Source: Asterella californica (taxonomy: Eukaryota > Streptophyta > Marchantiopsida > Marchantiales > Aytoniaceae). From it: a stretch of DNA of 64,000 nucleotides. Below are positions 47,950 through 58,640 of this stretch, piece by piece. The stretch's first letter is position 1. Every line of letters starts with the position of its first letter. A program made the position numbers and the translations under genes. The notes below the pieces were generated by a model, which made no database searches, was not told the origin of the DNA, and saw only the letters and a list, made by a program, of their open reading frames with translations. Location: NCBI GenBank assembly GCA_036924285.1, contig JAYKYS010000002.1:3224001-3288000 (forward strand), written 5' to 3'.

Positions 47950-50191
47950 ATGTTAGGATTTCGTTACTCTAGAGTGATAACATTTTTCCAGGTTCCACTG
48001 TAGTTGTTTTGAGTGCTGCCTCATGTCAGACTTAAGAATTGCCCTCTTGCGCTAGAGTGTCGACGTTGCAGTGTTTGTAATGAAGAATGGTTTGACTGTA
48101 TTTGACCATCTCATCATGATACAGAGAATGAATCGGTTCATTCTTTCGAGATCGTGACGACTTGTAAGCAGTGATCTCACACCTTGAAAACTGGAAGTTT
48201 GTGCATTATTCCTCTCATTCCGCGACAATTCCCTGTATGCGCGTACACCTAATTGTGTGCAATGCTACTGTCATTGAATCGCTCGAAACTTGTTGTACGT
48301 TTGTAGACGGAAGGATACCTACGTCGGTGATATGAGTACAGACCAGTCATGCGAACTCCTCATAGAAATCAGTGGATATGCAAATTTTCTATTCTTATAA
48401 AACATACGTGTTGGGTGTCCCGAAGACTACTCACTTGTTTCTGATACAGATAACCACTTGCGTTCTGTTGATGCCAATCCTTTCCGCTTCAAGCTATCAG
48501 CTGATAGATTTTCTTTCCCAACGGTTTCTGACCCGAAATTGCTTTCCTTTCGGTTCCTCAATAAGTTGCATAGTTGATTGGCAGTTGACTGATAGTTGAT
48601 TGTGTCTGATGCACATTTCTATTGTTTTGTGAACATAGCCGATAAATCTGATTGTGATTACTACGTTCAAATCTGGCACTTGAAATGAACACTGCTGATA
48701 AGTGATGTTTATAGACATATCAATGGCATGCAATGGAATCCTCCCTGACTGCGGTTCCTTTACCAGCGTAGTGTTCAAAGCTTGCCCTGATACTCCGCCG
48801 GCCTTCGTGCATGGATCAGGGGTCAGGGTTTCCGTGGTCTTGATTCTTCTCGTTGGCTTAGTACAGATAAGTGCGTCACTCTCACCTACGGCTGTGACCT
48901 CGTTTCTTACTGTGGACTTGATGTTGCCTTGTATCTGTAACGAGAGCAATTCTTCACACCAACACTGAAATATCATGTAAAATTGTTGCATTTTGTATGT
49001 CAAGGATGGTAGCCAGTCAGGGAATCTCTCCGGGAACAACGTATTCGGCATCTCTTAGCGTGCTGTCGACAAAAGAGACAGCAACGTCCGCGTGATGCAT
49101 ATGTTTCCTCCCAGTAGGGATCGTCCTTCCTGGCCGTACGTGAGTAGATTTTCTGGTCACGTTTCACTGAAACTCTGTCAGGCGATTTCCTTGGTATAGT
49201 CAGTTACAGTCCGGCTCGTAATTACACAGACTACACTCCATCATTCTGCTTTGACTGGTTCTTTTCCCAATATAATTTCCTTCTCCATTTTGAGAAAACC
49301 TCAATCATGCATCGGTGAACTTGTTCGGCTCCTGCAGTTCAGTCCGCTGTAAACCATCATAAAGCACACAGACGATGAGTGATCAGGGGCCAGGAAGTCA
49401 GCGATGGCCAGTTCAACAGCGGAGTATTTCAGTCCGATTTCCCCAGAGACTGTATGAAAACACAGACACACCTCCATACACTGAAGTTTCAAAATTGACA
49501 CCCTCGTGGATGTTCGTTGCTTGCTGCTAAGTAACCTGATTCCCCGACGATGCTTTGTATATTTCTAAAAGCTGAGTACCAGACTTACAGAAATCTAGTG
49601 TGCACGAATTGTCCCACTGCGGATATTACAAGACCTGGATATACACGCTTCATAGCATCATGAGAGCCAGGACACTGGCTGATCCTAACTCGCGTGAGCA
49701 CTACTGCTAAGTAAGGAGGCTCTGTATTCTGCAATCCTTAACTAGTTCCCGAAACACAGAAGTTTGGAAAGCCCGAACCTCCTCGTACTTCTCGTGTCGA
49801 AGAAATCTCGACCATTCCTGCTCTAACCTCTAGCGAACCTAACGCCATCGCTGTCATCCAGCACACCGTCCACAATTGTACCTCCGTAGCTCCACTCAGA
49901 GTTAGGAAACCCGAGACAAATCCAAAATTTTCGGTGTAAAACTATTTCCAGGTCACGCTGAAATCACTCCCTGTGTAGCTATTGGGTTTGAATCTCAGGA
50001 ATCTATTTCCATGTTCTTGGCAACAGCAGACTTCGCCGCATCAGTAAGTTTTCCTCCCTTTGTCTTCTTCCCTACCTTCACCTTTTTCCCAACCTTTACC
50101 TGCAGAGATTATACAGTTCTCAGGATGCAAGACTCACGGAACTATGATAGGCGAACACTTAATATCTGCTCAAGAGGATAGGAAGAACTAA
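47950..50191. other. Higher-GC region without a confidently recognised gene
   Basis: Composition shifts toward the genic-island level. A 184-aa open frame on the minus strand (49051-48497) has a plausible protein-like composition but no domain I know. It may be an exon of an unrecognised gene. Confidence 0.3.
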
Positions 50192-50853
50192 AGGTCAGCA
50201 ATGGTGGACGTCACCTTCAGCTTCTCAGCCTTCTTCTTTTTTCGCACCTCCTTCTTTTCTATATCCTCTTTCTCTCCTGAAGCACAGATAGCAAATTAAA
50301 ACTCGAAGTCGGAAAATTCTTAAGGTCGAAAAAGCCTGCGAGCTGATATAGAAGTGATCCGCGATGACAAACCTATTAATCACTCTCAAGGTTGGATTGT
50401 TTTCCATTGATCCTGAAACACACACAAACCGCGCGCACTCTCCTGGAGATACTAAATGTCTAAGGAGGGTTTTGCCAAGAAGAAAAAGAACTGAAACACG
50501 CACTTGAAACAACGGTATCCGTGCTGCAAATCTCATATGCAACTGATGCAGAAAAGCAAGTTCCAGTTTCGGTACAAAACCAGGTACATTTAACTCAGCC
50601 TGATGCTTAAGACAAAAGATCAGGTCCCTCTTTCCACTCCACCACATACTGAATTGCTCTTTGATCTTTGCTAGCTCCAGGATCAAGTCGTGTGCAGCGT
50701 ACATCTGACAAGCCCTAAAGAGGACGATGATGAAGAAGGTTCAAATTCTACACGGCCCCGGATAACGAAGACTGCACGGAAGTTGGAAATCTCACTCTTA
50801 AGATCGAAAGCATGCAGCCTCGCTCGCGTAGTCTTGTTATTCTTCTTCGACAT
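50192..50853 (-). CDS. Possible small multi-exon gene, function unknown
   Basis: Candidate exons on the minus strand. An ATG at 50853 begins MSKKNNKTTRARLHAFDLK. A second exon candidate follows a cttgtcag acceptor at 50701 and reads 'YAAHDLILELAKIKEQFSMWW', then 'KRDLIFCLKHQAELNVPGFV', to about 50507 (donor CAA|gtgcgt). A short exon candidate begins after tttcag at about 50413. A last exon after cttcag near 50280 reads EDIEKKEVRKKKKAEKLKV and stops at 50192. The segments look like coding sequence and the splice signals are good, but phases could not all be reconciled and I do not recognise the family. Confidence 0.3.
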
Positions 50854-51306
50854 GGAGTCTACTGGCTGGCTGGACCTGGAGACAGGAAACGGAGAAGAAT
50901 ACAACGCTGACCAGCGGAGATTTTCTCACCGAACTATTTGAAGTTCCCAAGGGCAGAAGTGTGTGTGTAATCCTGCGAACAATCAACTGTCACCGCCAAG
51001 CCGATTCAACGTCGTGCAGGAACGAGGCGACGGGAGACTGTGAGCTCTTTGACAAGATTCTGCTTCCCCGCTCACTCAGTGTCGAGACGGAAAGCAGTTT
51101 CCGGTTCTGAACGGACGTACTCATCTCTTCCGTGATGTACTTGAGAACCCTAAAACCGATTATGAACAACTCCCGACGCAATGAATAGCAAACGGATGGA
51201 AAGACTCCATGGCTAACCAACCAACGCCCCGAAGGAACCCTGCAGTGATGTAACAATTTCTCTAACTAATGCAGTCTAGTTCATGTGATGATTAAACCAC
51301 TAGTAG

Positions 51307-51447
51307 GGGTATAAAAGCCTTCACTTCCCACGCGGCGGACTCTTTTCACTGTAGCTGCTTTTTTTCTCTCAGTCAGAGTGCGGGAGGCCAAGGTCTTTGT
51401 GGAGCTCCTTGTCTCAAAAGAGCAGTTGGTTCATAGTAACGCGAGGG
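51307..51447 (+). promoter_or_regulatory. TATA box and possible non-coding first exon
   Basis: GGTATAAAAG at 51308-51317 is a strong TATA match. About 30 bp downstream a GC-rich leader starts, ending in GCGAGG|gtaagt with a consensus 5' splice site at 51447/51448. This would supply a plus-strand transcript, possibly reaching the RPA-like frame at 52075. Confidence 0.4.
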
Positions 51448-51732
51448 TAAGTGATAATAACAAAATATGCTAGATAGGAGAACATTTCAAAATTCAAAAT
51501 TCAGAATATTTTATTTCTGTGGTTCTCAGTGATCCGGGATTCACTTGATAATTTTGAAGCCATCCGTAGTCCTCCTGAGCTCATCATGGGTTCATTTTGA
51601 AGCTCTTCCTTTTCTGCTCATTTTGCTACCAAGATCACAGTGTTTGAGGCTATACTGCGTTGGTAACTGCGTTGCGCAAATCTCTCAGGGGCCCCCGCCC
51701 GTGCTGAACTCACTTAGCAAAGGTTTAAAATG

Positions 51733-51760
51733 ATTAGCGGTGGGGATCCCCACCGCTAAT
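51733..51760. repeat. Perfect 28-bp palindrome
   Basis: Arms ATTAGCGGTGGGGA / TCCCCACCGCTAAT with no spacer, followed by a further half-site ATAGCGGT. Centre is GGATCC. Confidence 0.95.
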
Positions 51761-52074
51761 ATAGCGGTACTTGTGGTTTAAGACGATTGAGGAAGAAAAT
51801 TAATTAAATAACGTGCAGTCATCACGATCGATTTTTTATTGTTGACTGCGAAAGAGTTCTGCATGAGAGAAATCACAATTCAGACGAAATGTGAGACTAC
51901 GCCGAGTGTCAGAAGATTGTTACAGATTCAAACTCATGAGTTGGTCTGCTTTGCCAGCTAAGCGAGAGTTTGAGCTTGAGTAGCACGAGCTCCTGTTGAG
52001 GTCTGAGAGAGATTTAGCTATGAGAGGCATGTCCGATGCAACCCACAGTGAACATGAAATCTGTAGTCAATTGA

Positions 52075-52551
52075 ATGGAGAGCGGAACACAGAATAGAGA
52101 TTATCGTTTGAGAGTCCAAGTTCTTGCGTATGACATTGATGGATTCCACACTTACGATGGAAGTGATACTTGCGGAAAAAAGCTTAGGGTTGCACGTGAC
52201 TACTACTCGAAGTGCAAACGAATATGTCATAACATTAAATGTTATTTTAAGTTGCAATTGTTGTTGGCAGACGAATCTACAAAGACATGGGCCGTGGCAT
52301 GGAGCGCTGGTCAAAATTTGATCGGTATGTCTGCTGCAGACTTCAATGTACTAGAGTTATTCGAATTGAGCGTGCGGATCCTTGTGCAAAGCATCGTTGT
52401 CTTCGTTGATGAATTTCTCTACATTTCTGTCACCAGTTCAGCAGCGACATCCACGGGAGCGACCCACAGTTTAGACGTTAATGATCCACGACCCATCGTA
52501 GATTCAACAAAGACATGTTCAAGTCGAGTCGACGCAGATAAGACACATTAA
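52075..52551 (+). CDS. RPA70-like C-terminal OB-fold fragment
   Basis: Open frame of 158 aa. Residues about 33-100 (CGKKL...YSKCKRICHNIKC, FKLQLLLADESTKTWAVAW, GQNLIGMSAADF) resemble the C-terminal zinc-ribbon OB-fold of replication protein A large subunit. In plants that region has a Cys pair before 'Y.L...I.DHTG..WVTAF' and then 'G.SAKDL'. The other RPA70 domains are absent and the Cys spacing is not exact. It may be a truncated duplicate, or an RPA-like ORF captured by a Helitron, since plant Helitrons are known to carry them. Start codon uncertain. Confidence 0.4.
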   Translation: MESGTQNRDYRLRVQVLAYDIDGFHTYDGSDTCGKKLRVARDYYSKCKRICHNIKCYFKLQLLLADESTKTWAVAWSAGQNLIGMSAADFNVLELFELSVRILVQSIVVFVDEFLYISVTSSAATSTGATHSLDVNDPRPIVDSTKTCSSRVDADKTH

Positions 52552-54339
52552 TCATATGCACAACGTTATCATGGATACTTTATGGGTTCAATGAGTATTA
52601 TCTTCTTTTTGATGATGTTAGGCATTATTGTATTATTGACAAAGGACTGATATGTCTCGTAATGGACATCACACATTTTTCACATTGCTTCCATTTCACG
52701 TCCTTGTGCATATTTGTATTAAATCTGATCCATTCTCTCATTTGAAATGTCTCAATGCAATGTCCAAAGAGTGCAGACTTAGCTCAGTGAAAGTATCGAT
52801 CTTCCGGCCCACCTTATGAACTCGGTTCAAAGTTTAGTGCTCCGATTAGCTCGTTCAATAGTTGTCGAGCTTGTTAGTGAGTAGATGGTGCAGCTAACAG
52901 TTAAGCTAGGTCCTTCTATACTTTGTTCGTTAACTTCTCTCCTCTCTTATCCTCTGCTTGAGTAGTCTTTCTACTATTTCCTGACTTGCTAAGATGGTAC
53001 ATGGTGTAGGTTACGTCCCCTCTGCGAAGATACACATGACATAGTCTGTATTGTCATCGTACGTCTTCTGTTCTGTCCACTTCTCTGTCCTCTTTTCTTC
53101 TGCATCAGTGGTATTGACTACATCGTTTCAGTTGCAAGATAGTACTTGATCTCGCATATTAGTATGGATTTACATTGTCATAATGATTGATTATAGTGCT
53201 CCATTTCAAACTCGATTTTCAACTCGGTTCAAAGTTAAGTGCTCCGTTTAGCTCGTTCAATAGTTATGGAGCACAGTCTCTCAGTTTACACGATGCATGT
53301 CCATAGATGAGATTTCTGTCCGAGTTTGTATGAATACTGAAACTCTTGAAGTCTAATCATTCCAGTCATATCTGTTGCTGATGTCGATCCGTCTCGTTTC
53401 TTCTTTGACGTCTGGCTTATCAAATAATTGCGATTAGATTGGTACGCTTGAATGTCTGCCTACTTTTATGATCAAATCCAACACTCTGCAGTAGCACTAG
53501 CACTAGCCTTACGCGTGTTTCTTGCCTATGAATGTCTTGGCTTGCTTCTAGTAGAACGCTGGTGTAACCCTAGTTCTATCCTCCACCTAAACTTGACATA
53601 GCATCAACTTCAAGCGACCGACAGCTTGTCTCGAGGAGCGTCGTCTCGTCACAAATAATCAGTTGGAAGCATTGGCTTATTTATTCGTCAACCTTGAAGA
53701 CGATACTCTTAGACGATATTCTTTTTGACACGGATTTGAAGTGTTTTATCTGTTTCATACTGATCATCATCCTCTCATGTGGGTTAGTCATGACATCCAT
53801 GTTCTTTGTCGTTTGTTCTGATCCTTCTTTCTCCTTGGATCTACTGTATCTGTTAAAGATAAATAGTGAGTCTGTGCGTCTGTTTGTTCATCTACCTCTT
53901 ATCCTAGTCGATAGAGTTGAAGACGAGATGAGATGGATCATTCATCGATCTAGAGAACAACAACTACCCTCTCAAGTTTTCAAAGCTGACGCAAATCCCG
54001 CTATCCAACTCTTGGTGGAGCTTGTTCAACAAATGTTCTCTCTCTAAGACTCGTACACTCTCTCTGCCATCACCCCGATGGTTTGAGTTGAGTGAGGGAG
54101 GTTAGCTCTTTGGCATTGATCTTTCCACCAGAGAAGAGATACAACTTATGTATTGAAATTGACAAAAAGCTCAGCTGTTCGAAGAGACGAAAGTCAGTTA
54201 AAAATCAACTGTATATATATTATCTGTAAATATCCTACAACAAACAATTGCACAAGTGTATTAGTAGCCTAATAAGCCTAGTGTCTAAAGCCCGTTGGAG
54301 ATTCAAACTCAAGTGGACCATAGTGGTCCAGACCGTCCG
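52552..54339. other. Intergenic, no gene recognised
   Basis: A tract of about 50 bp (AACTCGGTTCAAAGTT.AGTGCTCC) occurs at 52819 and again at 53221. The frame 53694-54047 (117 aa) shows a hydrophobic segment but no known domain. Confidence 0.4.
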
Positions 54340-55462
54340 GGCTATCTGCAAAAAAACTGAAGTAATTGAAGGGGAAAGAAATATAGAGTTGCATCTATAC
54401 TGCCAACTTGAAAATAAAATATAAAACTCAGAGACCACCACTTCTGAATATTAGCGCATACATAGTGATAGGCAAGTTGACTGCCAAGTAGGTTACGCCA
54501 TGTGATTCGAAATGTCTCCCACCATGATGGATATGTTTGTCGATTAAAGATCTGCTGCAAAACGGTTAACATGTCACCCATCAGACTCTCTATAATGATC
54601 ATTGTGAGACGGTCCAAACGAGACCTATTCAAAGCATATTTGTAGTCATGTTTTAATTTTCTTCAATGACTTTTCACAATGTTAGTAGTTCTCGACAAGC
54701 TCAGCAATGGTTTTGAGGCTCGACTAAGCAAGTCCCACTTAGCAAGACTATATCATCTCTCCATAAGTATTCTCACAACAGCGGCAAATTCTGCATCTTG
54801 GAAAGTCATACATCTCATGAACTGCCATGGAGTGTAGAGCTTCTGAAGATTCAAACTACCTTATAGAGTTTGGAATAAGGATGTGCATGTTGTAATGCCG
54901 AGTGAACAACCTTAGAACGTCTTTTTTAACTGTCTTCAAAGATGAACTTTGTGAACTGTGTGTAGAACTTTGACTCCACGCAGGATCCATGAAGGAGAAG
55001 ATGTTATCAGCTTCGATCATCGAGTAAGAACTCGATGTCTTATCCAAAGTCATGCTTTTGACCTCAACCGCAGCTTGTGCATGCTTCATACACAACTGGA
55101 TGTACATGGGATTAAATGATGCACGTAATGCACTAATTTGATCACTGTCATTGTTAGTGAGCGCAAACACAAACTTTAAGCCTCTATTCGAAGCATAGTG
55201 AACCAATGTGTTAGCACAGATTTCTGATGCATCTGTGTCTCCTCACATGTGCCTTTCTTATCTTCGCCCGTCCGGAGATAAAACAGATATGACAAAGGTA
55301 CGCCGAAGCCTCCAAAGTTGGCAGCCATGACGAACAGTTCAAGCGCATAGAATTCGTCTTAAAAGTATAATCTACTACTATTTCACGAACTGAACCTACC
55401 TGATCCCAGATGGAGCACAGAAGCTGAAAGATAAGTATGTATCTGTATGCTTTACAACACAT
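54340..55462 (-). pseudogene. MULE-like DDE transposase relic
   Basis: Minus-strand pieces in several frames. VREIVVDYTFKTNSMRLN (about 55390) resembles the first catalytic Asp block D-x-T-Y-K-T-N of MULE-type transposases and is followed by a PLSYLF-type segment. ALTNNDSDQISALRASF (about 55150) corresponds to the second Asp block. 'MKHAQAAV' follows, then RTTNIVKSHWK (about 54690-54660) and a NRSRLDRL tract (54630). Frameshifts and stops separate the blocks. No terminal repeats identified. A frame at 56268-55927 (113 aa) may be an upstream part. Confidence 0.6.
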
Positions 55463-56630
55463 GGAGAACCCTCTTAGAGAGACAGATCTGACTTGATCAT
55501 CTGTCTCTTAAATATTGTCTGGATTGAATCTCACTTATCCATAAGTTAACTTGTGCTCTAGTGATGGTCAAAGAGCTGATGATAGTTCTATCACAAGCAT
55601 CCTATATACCTCATGCTTTCGGATGTTCAAGTTAGCTATCCCTTCTAAAAAGTAATAGCCTCAATCGGAAAGACATTCTGTTATACGTCAGTTTCTCATG
55701 CACTAACAGATGTTGACAAGTAATCATAATGACTTTCTGCTCTATATCTAAAGTGATACGGACTGTCTCTCAACATTCAAACCTATAAATCTTTCGCTTC
55801 TTTTCTTGCGCTCTTTGTGAACCTGCTGCTACTTCTCGTCATTTGTAAGTTATCCTATCGCATTGTGATCCACACCAGCACGTAGTTTTGAACAAATAGG
55901 CATGCTTCTGAGACACACGTGGGTTCTTAATATCTTAGTAATAGGTACCCGCTGGCTACTTCTAAGTCTGGAATCACATACTGCTTCAGCCAACAAGATA
56001 GAGTAGAATAGACATTCTCTTGGTTCTTACTCATGGACTCTTTTGTCATGGAATCGTCAGTTAGACGAATCGTCAATCGGAAAAAGATTATACTATCTTC
56101 AATCTCTTCAACGAGAAAAAGCTCTTTCATTACATTGACAAATTTTGCTATCTCACACTCAACCGACACAAGAAAACTAACATCTTCATCGTCATGCGGA
56201 TCTAATGAACACCCACTCCCATCCGTGGGTTTACTATAACAATCGTTACAGGTTTTGGATACACACAAGTCTAAAAGGTTGTGTGTTTTATGAACACGAG
56301 TAAACGTGGCTAGAGATAAATCTTTGTTACATCAATAACAATTCTTGTTATCCATTTGCATTAGCCCTGAACTCATCTCCAACACGAGTCACGATTATGT
56401 GATTCAATTTATAAAGACAACAAACATCTAGACATGATCAAAGATATTCATACATACAAGCAATCGCATCAGAAGAAATTCACTCAAGCACTATGATTAT
56501 TCATTCATGCACAACGACAAGGGCAATCAAAACTCTAAACACGCAAATTTGTGACATACATTTCACAATTGTATTAAAGGCTGCCTTTGAAACTAAATGT
56601 AATCTGAGAAAACTTGGATCGTGTCATCGT
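55463..56630. other. Intergenic or decayed transposon leader
   Basis: Only the 113-aa minus-strand frame 56268-55927 stands out; it has no domain I recognise. Confidence 0.4.
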
Positions 56631-56634
56631 CAAT

Positions 56635-56988
56635 GACCACGGCAAACTCTAACCCCTCAATTCGCAGACCATAATGCTAACACTAGAAAAAGAGTTTACA
56701 GTTTGCATCTTCGATGTCATCGGACCCACATCCATCGATCCTTCATTATGCTTGTACTCATCAGCATGAAAGACCGCAAGCCAAGCGATGAGAAAGACTC
56801 TTGACAATAGCCGATGACCATGGCAAACTCTAATGCTTCAATTCACAAACCACAATACTAACACTAAAGAAGGATTAGCAGTTCGCATCTCGGATGTCAT
56901 CGGTTTCACATCCATCGATCTTGCATTGTGCTTGTACCCATCGACATGAAAGACCGCAAGCCAAGCAATGAGAAAGACTATTGACAAT
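56635..56988. repeat. 181-bp tandem duplication
   Basis: GACCA(C/T)GGCAAACTCTA starts the units at 56635 and 56816. Both run through GATGTCATCGG and CATGAAAGACCGCAAGCCAAGC to TTGACAATA. Confidence 0.9.
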
Positions 56989-57084
56989 ATGAACAGTTAT
57001 CATTGATGATAAATGGTTCTTAGCAATCCTCACACATGTCTAAAATTCCCTGCAGAAAAGAATGCATATAGTTCATGCCGTGAA

Positions 57085-57395
57085 TCCACAATGCAACTGA
57101 ACACGTGAATGAATTGTAACGCGCGAACGTCCTGCTGTTCGTACAAGCCTGCTCTATAAATTTGTTCGGTCTTTCACAATGCAGAGAACATAACAACAAT
57201 GGGATAGAACACGTGAAAAAACTATAACGCACGAATGGCCTGCCGTTCGTGCAAGACTGCTTAGTAAATTCAGTCTTTCACAATGCAGAGAACACAACAA
57301 TAATGCGACTGAATACGTGAAAGAACTAGAACGCACGATTGGCTTGTCGTTCGTGCAAGACTGCTTAGTAAATTTGGTCTTTCACAATGCAGATG
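57085..57395. repeat. 104-bp tandem array, three units
   Basis: TCTTTCACAATGCAGA at 57170, 57274 and 57378 (spacing 104). Shared landmarks: CTGC(T/C)GTTCGT(G/A)CAAG and AACGC(A/G)CGAA. Confidence 0.9.
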
Positions 57396-57617
57396 TAACT
57401 AGTCGAGTAACAATAACTATATGACAGCCTCGTCATAACTTTGACTTGGTAAGTACATCACGTTCTCAACGGTGTGGTGAGTTCTTCCGTTCGTAAAGGA
57501 CAAAAATAGAATGTGATTCGTGGACAGTTCACTTAAATTCCTAGACTAGAACACATTAAGTTCCACACGAGCGAAGTTGCATTACTTAGCATTTCTGTGA
57601 GATCACTGTAGGATTCT

Positions 57618-57705
57618 CCCGGAGGGAGGAAGAACATCGGGATTAATCTCCGTATTGTAAGGTTTTCCCGGAGGGAGAAAGAACATCGAGGTTAATCCCC
57701 GCTAT
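57618..57705. repeat. 49-bp tandem duplication
   Basis: CCCGGAGGGAG.AAGAACATCG at 57618 and 57667, each followed by (G/A)TTAATC(T/C)CCG. Confidence 0.85.
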
Positions 57706-57840
57706 CAGTAGCTCTAAGTTCTCCTATCGTTCTTAAAATATCACACACTGAAAAATCAAAACTCCTGCATAGTACAAGTGCACATGTAATAACATCACTT
57801 ATGTTAGCTAGACCAACACGTGCCAAAGGAGCAGAACTTA

Positions 57841-57970
57841 ACCCATAAGTGCAGAGGGTCCAGACGCGCCTTGGAGGATATAAATGCGACATCATATTCA
57901 TATCAAATAATCAATAAAATAATTTATTACCTAACCTTTCCGGATCAAAAGCTTTGATAAATTAAATTAC
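57841..57970 (+). repeat. Dispersed promoter-plus-hairpin repeat, copy a
   Basis: ACCCATAAGTGCAGAG, then CTTGGAGGATATAAATG (TATA-like), then AATTTATTACCTAACC...TTTGATAAATTAAATT about 70 bp later. The same order occurs at 61785 and 62153. Confidence 0.6.
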
Positions 57971-58433
57971 TTGTGTATATTCCACTCTTCTTAACTTTGG
58001 AAGGATGAAGAATATGCAAAGGAAGATGATGTGAATAGAATTGGTACAGTTGATTTAGGCTTCGTTTCAATACAAAACTATAGTGAACATCAAGTTTTTA
58101 GCGGACTCTGCACTTTTTTATCATTTTGACCTCCTTTCTATTGTCAAAACGTACCGAGTTTTTCTTTCAGTGAGATGTAATTGTTGGCACTTCAGCCGAT
58201 ACACAAGACACAAAAGATGAGACTATCATTTAGTGAGGTGGCTTTTTGCAGAAAGATGTTTAGTCATATGTAAAATCAAATTAAATGAGATCACAAACGT
58301 TGATTGCTTGTAGCTCAATATGAATTAAAACGAATGCAGTATAAAGTCATTGTCAAGATAGAAATCTTCCTAATAAGATAATGCAACTGTTATACGACGT
58401 AATCAACTTTATTGCAAACTACGATAAAAACCA

Positions 58434-58640
58434 ACTCAGCGACCGAAGATCGGTAGCTGAGTTGGTTGGGTCTCAGACCTCTAAGCGAAAGGTCTGGGGT
58501 ACAAACCCTCCTGCTCCCGGTTAGAGGTGCAAGAAGTTGCTGTATGTGCAATCTGGTCCGGGTACGCTGTGGTTATCCTCAAAGGACAGTCCGATGCCCT
58601 TGAAGGGATAAAGCGGACATGGTAACAACTTTTACCTTTT
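58434..58640 (+). repeat. tRNA-derived SINE-like element
   Basis: A-box TAGCTGAGTTGG (58453-58464) differs from the tRNA TAGCTCAGTTGG by one base. An anticodon-arm-like hairpin AGACCT...AGGTCT follows at 58474-58494. A B-box-like GGGTACAAACCC lies at 58497-58508. A tRNA-unrelated body then runs to a T-run at about 58635-58640, a plausible Pol III terminator. An inverted repeat CCAACTCAGC/GCTGAGTTGG overlaps the A-box. Too degenerate to be a functional tRNA gene. Confidence 0.55.

Noticed and set aside
48497..49051. 184-aa minus-strand open frame
   Set aside because: No domain, no clear start context or splice partners; kept only as a possible exon in the region note.
58453..58520. Functional tRNA gene
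   Set aside because: Anticodon loop is too long and the acceptor and T stems do not pair properly; SINE-like is a better reading.
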